Shown in pieces: positions 60,427-64,000 of a stretch of DNA of 64,000 nucleotides. This DNA comes from Diadema setosum. Its lineage: Eukaryota > Echinodermata > Echinoidea > Diadematoida > Diadematidae. The notes beneath the pieces were generated by a model. The model worked only from the letters and a program-made list of their open reading frames with translations, was not told the origin of the DNA and did not search any database. The stretch lies in contig CM067065.1 in the NCBI GenBank assembly GCA_033980235.1, forward strand, positions 7,209,328 to 7,273,327. The letters are read 5' to 3'. Within the stretch, counting starts at the first letter, position 1, and each line of letters begins with the position of its first letter. The translations under genes and the position numbers were made by a program.

Positions 60427-62249
60427 TATGTATTCAGCTCTGTAGCTTATTAACTAATTCAAGGTGTACTTAAATCTAATGGTGATTTAAACTGCCTTTA
60501 TTACCTGAAGCATAGGTAGCAGTGTATATTCATGTACCATGCCAGAAAACAAAGTTTACCAGTTTGGTTACTTTGTTTTTGCTCTCTTTCTTTCTCCTCT
60601 CTTTATCTCTCTCTCTCTCTCTCCTTTCTTTGTGAAAGTATTTTGTTCTAGTGTAAAAAGCAAAGTCCTGTGTATTCTGAATATCATGGGTGTATTTTTT
60701 TTTTCTTAGTAGCTTTTTACAACTGTTTTCTCACTGGGCAGCATTGCATGAAACTTATCAGTCATTAACCACTATTTTAAGCTACTGAAATCCTTGCATC
60801 TGATTGGCTGAGAGCAAATTTGTCAGTGAAAATCATTGACCAAACAACACTTAGTGAAATGCCCCCTGTAATGCATAAGAATGATCTGTACATTGTATTA
60901 CGTGTAGTTTCAGATATGTACTGTATCAGTCAGGTCAACAACTTTCTTTTTGTCTTTATTATTTTGTTCCACCCCAAAGAGTTGGGCAAATGCACAGTAT
61001 GTCTCAGCTAATACTGATGACTTTAATAGATACCAGTATTTTTTAAAGTGCTCTGAGCACTACAACACTGTGGAAAGTGTTGCAGAAAAAGCTCTTTTAC
61101 CATCATCATGTTACCACACTCTAGAATACATCGGTCATGGCGTGTCACAACTTTTTCTTTGTCTTATGGTGAGTTAGCAGCATTCCAAATTTTATATCAT
61201 CTTTAATAGTACTATTTGTAAAAATATGAGCTGTGATCTATTTGTTATGTTAGAATTCTAGTATCACATGTTATTCTAAGCCACTGATGTCCGTCCTGGT
61301 AAGTTTCTACCAAATAAAATGCACTGTTTTATTCTGTAACAGTATAGCAACGACATGACAAATGTATTTAGAAGAAAGAAGGGGAAAACTGTATGCAAAC
61401 TTTACGGTGGTCGTGTGATTAATGTATACTAAAACCATGTCTATAGTAATGGTACACTGTCTGCATATATACACGTACATGTGTGAAAAATGTAACGTCA
61501 GTGGAGCCGGACATGCTGATGTCAAAAAAGTTATCGGTCGTGATCATCTTGACCCCCTCCTGATCCTGCAGAGCCCCACCCCCCCCCCCCAAAAAAAAAA
61601 TGCTCTACGGCCCCCTTGAAAAAGGGGACTTTCTTTGTTGTTAAAGTGTATGATTGAACATACATGTACTGTCCTGTACACAGATTGAGTCATCAGGTCA
61701 CGATTAAAAAGCACGACTTCAAGCAGAAAGAAAAAAAAAATGATATAGTGACACATCAGGCACAATGTACAGGATTATGAACCGAGCGGCGTGACTGCTA
61801 CGTGATCAAACTGTTTTTGGCAGGATTTCCCGGCAGAATGTTTGCGTGTGAATCAAGACATTCAAATTGTTCCGTCCTGGCTATAGTGGAGTTTCACAGT
61901 TAGCGCATGCTTCATTTGATCCCTACACCACAGATTTTCAAATAGCATGGAAAGGTTTGGTGATGAAGCATTATTTGTGTTGAAGCATGTCATCTTTGTA
62001 AGCAATGTATGGTATGAAATGTATGGCGATCTTTTGTTATTGCTGATGAATCACTTTTCCTTGCACAGTCTAACAAGCGTGAAGGCACTTAACTTTGAAC
62101 ATTCCACATCCGCATTTGCCTGGGCATTCGTTTTGTCTTAAAGACAGCAACAAAATAATACTCAGCACATTCTCATTTAACCTTCAGTTTTGCACATGCG
62201 TAAATCACAGCCGTGAACTCCGTTCATATAGTAGTTACGTTCAGACGGC

Positions 62250-62375
62250 AATCCTTAACCTCGAGGATAAGCTCTATGGGGCGCCAAATGTCACACCGTC
62301 GATTTCGTTACGAAATCAATGTTACAACGCTTGGCGTCCCATAAAGCATATCGTCGAGGTTAAAGATCACCGTCT
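62250..62375. repeat. Imperfect hairpin of about 125 bp
   Basis: ACGGCAATCCTTAACCTCGA and the following GGGGCGCCA pair with TGGCGTCCC and TCGAGGTTAAAGATCACCGT. It may be a small MITE or a fragment of one; no second copy was found in the window. Confidence 0.6.
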
Positions 62376-63033
62376 TAACGTAACTAATGTTTATTTAATG
62401 TGCCTGTACTATTTGAGGAGCCTTTCCATGTATCTTGGTATAGGTTCATGAGATGGAGATTTCTCTTCCAAATTACGTTGACCTGTAAGCATTGATGCAT
62501 CCACGCTGATCTTATGTAAGGAGAGATTGGTTTCTGGAAGAAACATTATCAGTTACGTACAAACTAAGATTGATATGAACTCCTTGTACCGGTATATGGA
62601 ATTGCGATCTATCGTAAATACTTGATGCCTGGATAGAAAATAATACTGTTTTATAATATTTTTGTTGCGAATAAAACAAAATTGATGTTTTGGGAAGTGT
62701 ACCATACTGTAAGAATTTGCAGTGACTGTGACTACTGTCATTACTTGTATGTGCAGGTTGTCTCGAGCTGTGTTTATGTCGTTTACTTTGACGTATATTG
62801 CACATGGAAGAGGGGTATACACAACTGGATTTGTTGGAGAGAATTGTTTACACGAATATATTAATTATTAAATATTACGTTCGGACACATAACTCCTTTA
62901 ACCTGTATGTGTTTGTTCCTTAGCAGATATGTTTGCTTGTTTGTTTGTTTGTTTGTTTTTATTTATAAATGTCATTTGATGCTCGAAGAGGAATGCAGAA
63001 AAGAAGAGGGAGAGACACAGAGACAGAGTAGAA

Positions 63034-63037
<4 letters not shown>

Positions 63038-63074
<37 letters not shown>

Positions 63075-63134
63075 TAAAGAGAGAGGAAAAAGGAGATGGA
63101 TATACATATATCCTCTCCAGTTATGTGTATGTCT

Positions 63135-63167
<33 letters not shown>

Positions 63168-63238
63168 AATATATCTATCTATCTATTTATATATCTATCT
63201 ATCAATATACCTATCTATCTATTTATATATCTATCTAT
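63038..63238 (+). repeat. (TA)n and (TATC)n microsatellites
   Basis: A TA run (about 63038-63071) is followed by TATC/TATT units at 63134-63238. Confidence 0.95.
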
Positions 63239-63541
63239 CATATTATTATGTACATGTATAATTATAATAGATAGTAAGAGGGAGAGAAAAAAATATAGAA
63301 TGGAGAAACGAAAAGTGTCCTTAGATTGTGTTGCCGATAATAACACTGCTGTGCAAGAACTTTGAAATTGATTTGATACTTGTGTGTTTCCTCGTCTTCT
63401 ACTAGATTATATAAAGTCAAAATGCAGTCAGTGGTAAATATCGCCAATGTATATCTGGCTAGAAGCACGTGGTGTAAAGCTGTCGGGGTCAGCTGCTCAA
63501 TGTTAAGATTATATCCTTAGTAATGATGAAACTCTACTTTT

Positions 63542-64000
63542 TATGCCTCCGCCACGAAGTGGTGCCGGAAGCATTATGTTTTCAGGTTGTCCGTTCGTCC
63601 GTACGTACGTCCGTCAACATTCGTTTACGCGATAACTTGAGTAATATTGACTGGAATTTTACCAAACTTGGTCCAAGTATAAAGTATGATGGGACAATTA
63701 CTTGATTAGATTTTGGGTGAAATCGGCCAAAGGTCAAAGGTCAAGGTCAAATCATGAAATTGTGTTTGTTTATGTGATAACTCAAGACTGGATCAAGCAA
63801 ATTTCACCAAACTTTGTCCGAGGATGATGTATGATGGGACCAGGGAGGTGGGAACGGTGATGGGACAATTACTTGATTAGGTTTTAGAGAAATCAGACAG
63901 AGGTCAAAGGTCAAAGATCAAGGTCAAATCCTAAAATTTATCTGTTTACGTGATAACTCAAAACTGGATGAAGCAGCTTTCACCAAACTTGGTCCAAGGA
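63542..64000 (+). mobile_element. Helitron2/Helentron-like element, family A, copy 4 (cut by the window end)
   Basis: It begins TATGCCTCCGCC like the other copies and follows copy 2 closely (TTACGCGATAACTTGAGTAA; AAAGGTCAAAGGTCAAGGTC). An inserted stretch near 63840 (CAGGGAGGTGGGAACGGTGA) is not in copy 2. The 3' end is outside the window. Confidence 0.75.

Larger units (their letters stand above)
58621..63541. other. 3' flank of KIF27, no gene recognised
   Basis: The region contains a TG run (59440-59462), a CT run (60606-60624), a MITE (60183-60426), an imperfect hairpin (62250-62375), TA and TATC microsatellites, and otherwise AT-rich sequence. The short ORFs lack family resemblance or splice support. 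Confidence 0.55.

Noticed and set aside
62095..62451. 118-codon + strand ORF in the 3' flank
   Set aside because: It spans the hairpin at 62250-62375, has no family resemblance and no neighbouring exons in phase.

Overview
This is animal nuclear DNA: intron-rich genes with GT-AG splice sites, many short transposable-element copies and microsatellites. The repeat style (dense fold-back and TTAA-flanked elements, and long elements starting TATGCCTCCGCC) and a single KIF7/KIF27-type kinesin suggest a marine invertebrate deuterostome, most likely an echinoderm such as a sea urchin. That assignment is an inference from memory of such genomes; no search was run.

Layout. Positions 1-5275 hold the 3' part of a monocarboxylate-transporter-like (SLC16/MFS) gene on the + strand. 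Four exons are visible and the 5' end lies outside the window. A truncated LINE and a hairpin MITE sit in its introns. Positions 5276-11885 have no gene I can support; they hold several MITEs and a second LINE 3' end. Positions 11886-58620 contain one complete gene on the + strand, a KIF27/KIF7 (Costal-2 family) kinesin. I assembled it as 32 coding exons, all phase-consistent, giving 1338 residues. Its motor domain has intact P-loop, switch I and switch II motifs, followed by a long coiled coil and a short conserved tail. Positions 58621-64000 are 3' flank, with microsatellites, one MITE, a hairpin and the start of another Helitron-like element.

The KIF27 introns are the interesting part. (1) Introns 17 and 18 carry two copies of a Helitron2/Helentron-like element whose internal ~145-bp repeats hold at least nine perfect RFX X-box motifs. 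RFX factors are the known regulators of cilium genes, the class to which KIF27 belongs. (2) Four copies of a second Helitron-like family carry runs of AGGTCA nuclear-receptor half-sites. (3) Intron 17 shows a nested stack of insertions, and intron 30 shows a pogo-like 3.7-kb element inside a MITE. That element contains another TIR element and about twenty copies of a ~71-bp tandem repeat. (4) In three places (exons 11, 23 and 28) the exon edge with its splice site has been tandemly copied into the neighbouring intron, leaving decayed pseudo-exons and decoy donors.

The two genes lie on the same strand but have no evident functional link. One is a plasma-membrane-type transporter and the other a ciliary/Hedgehog-type kinesin.
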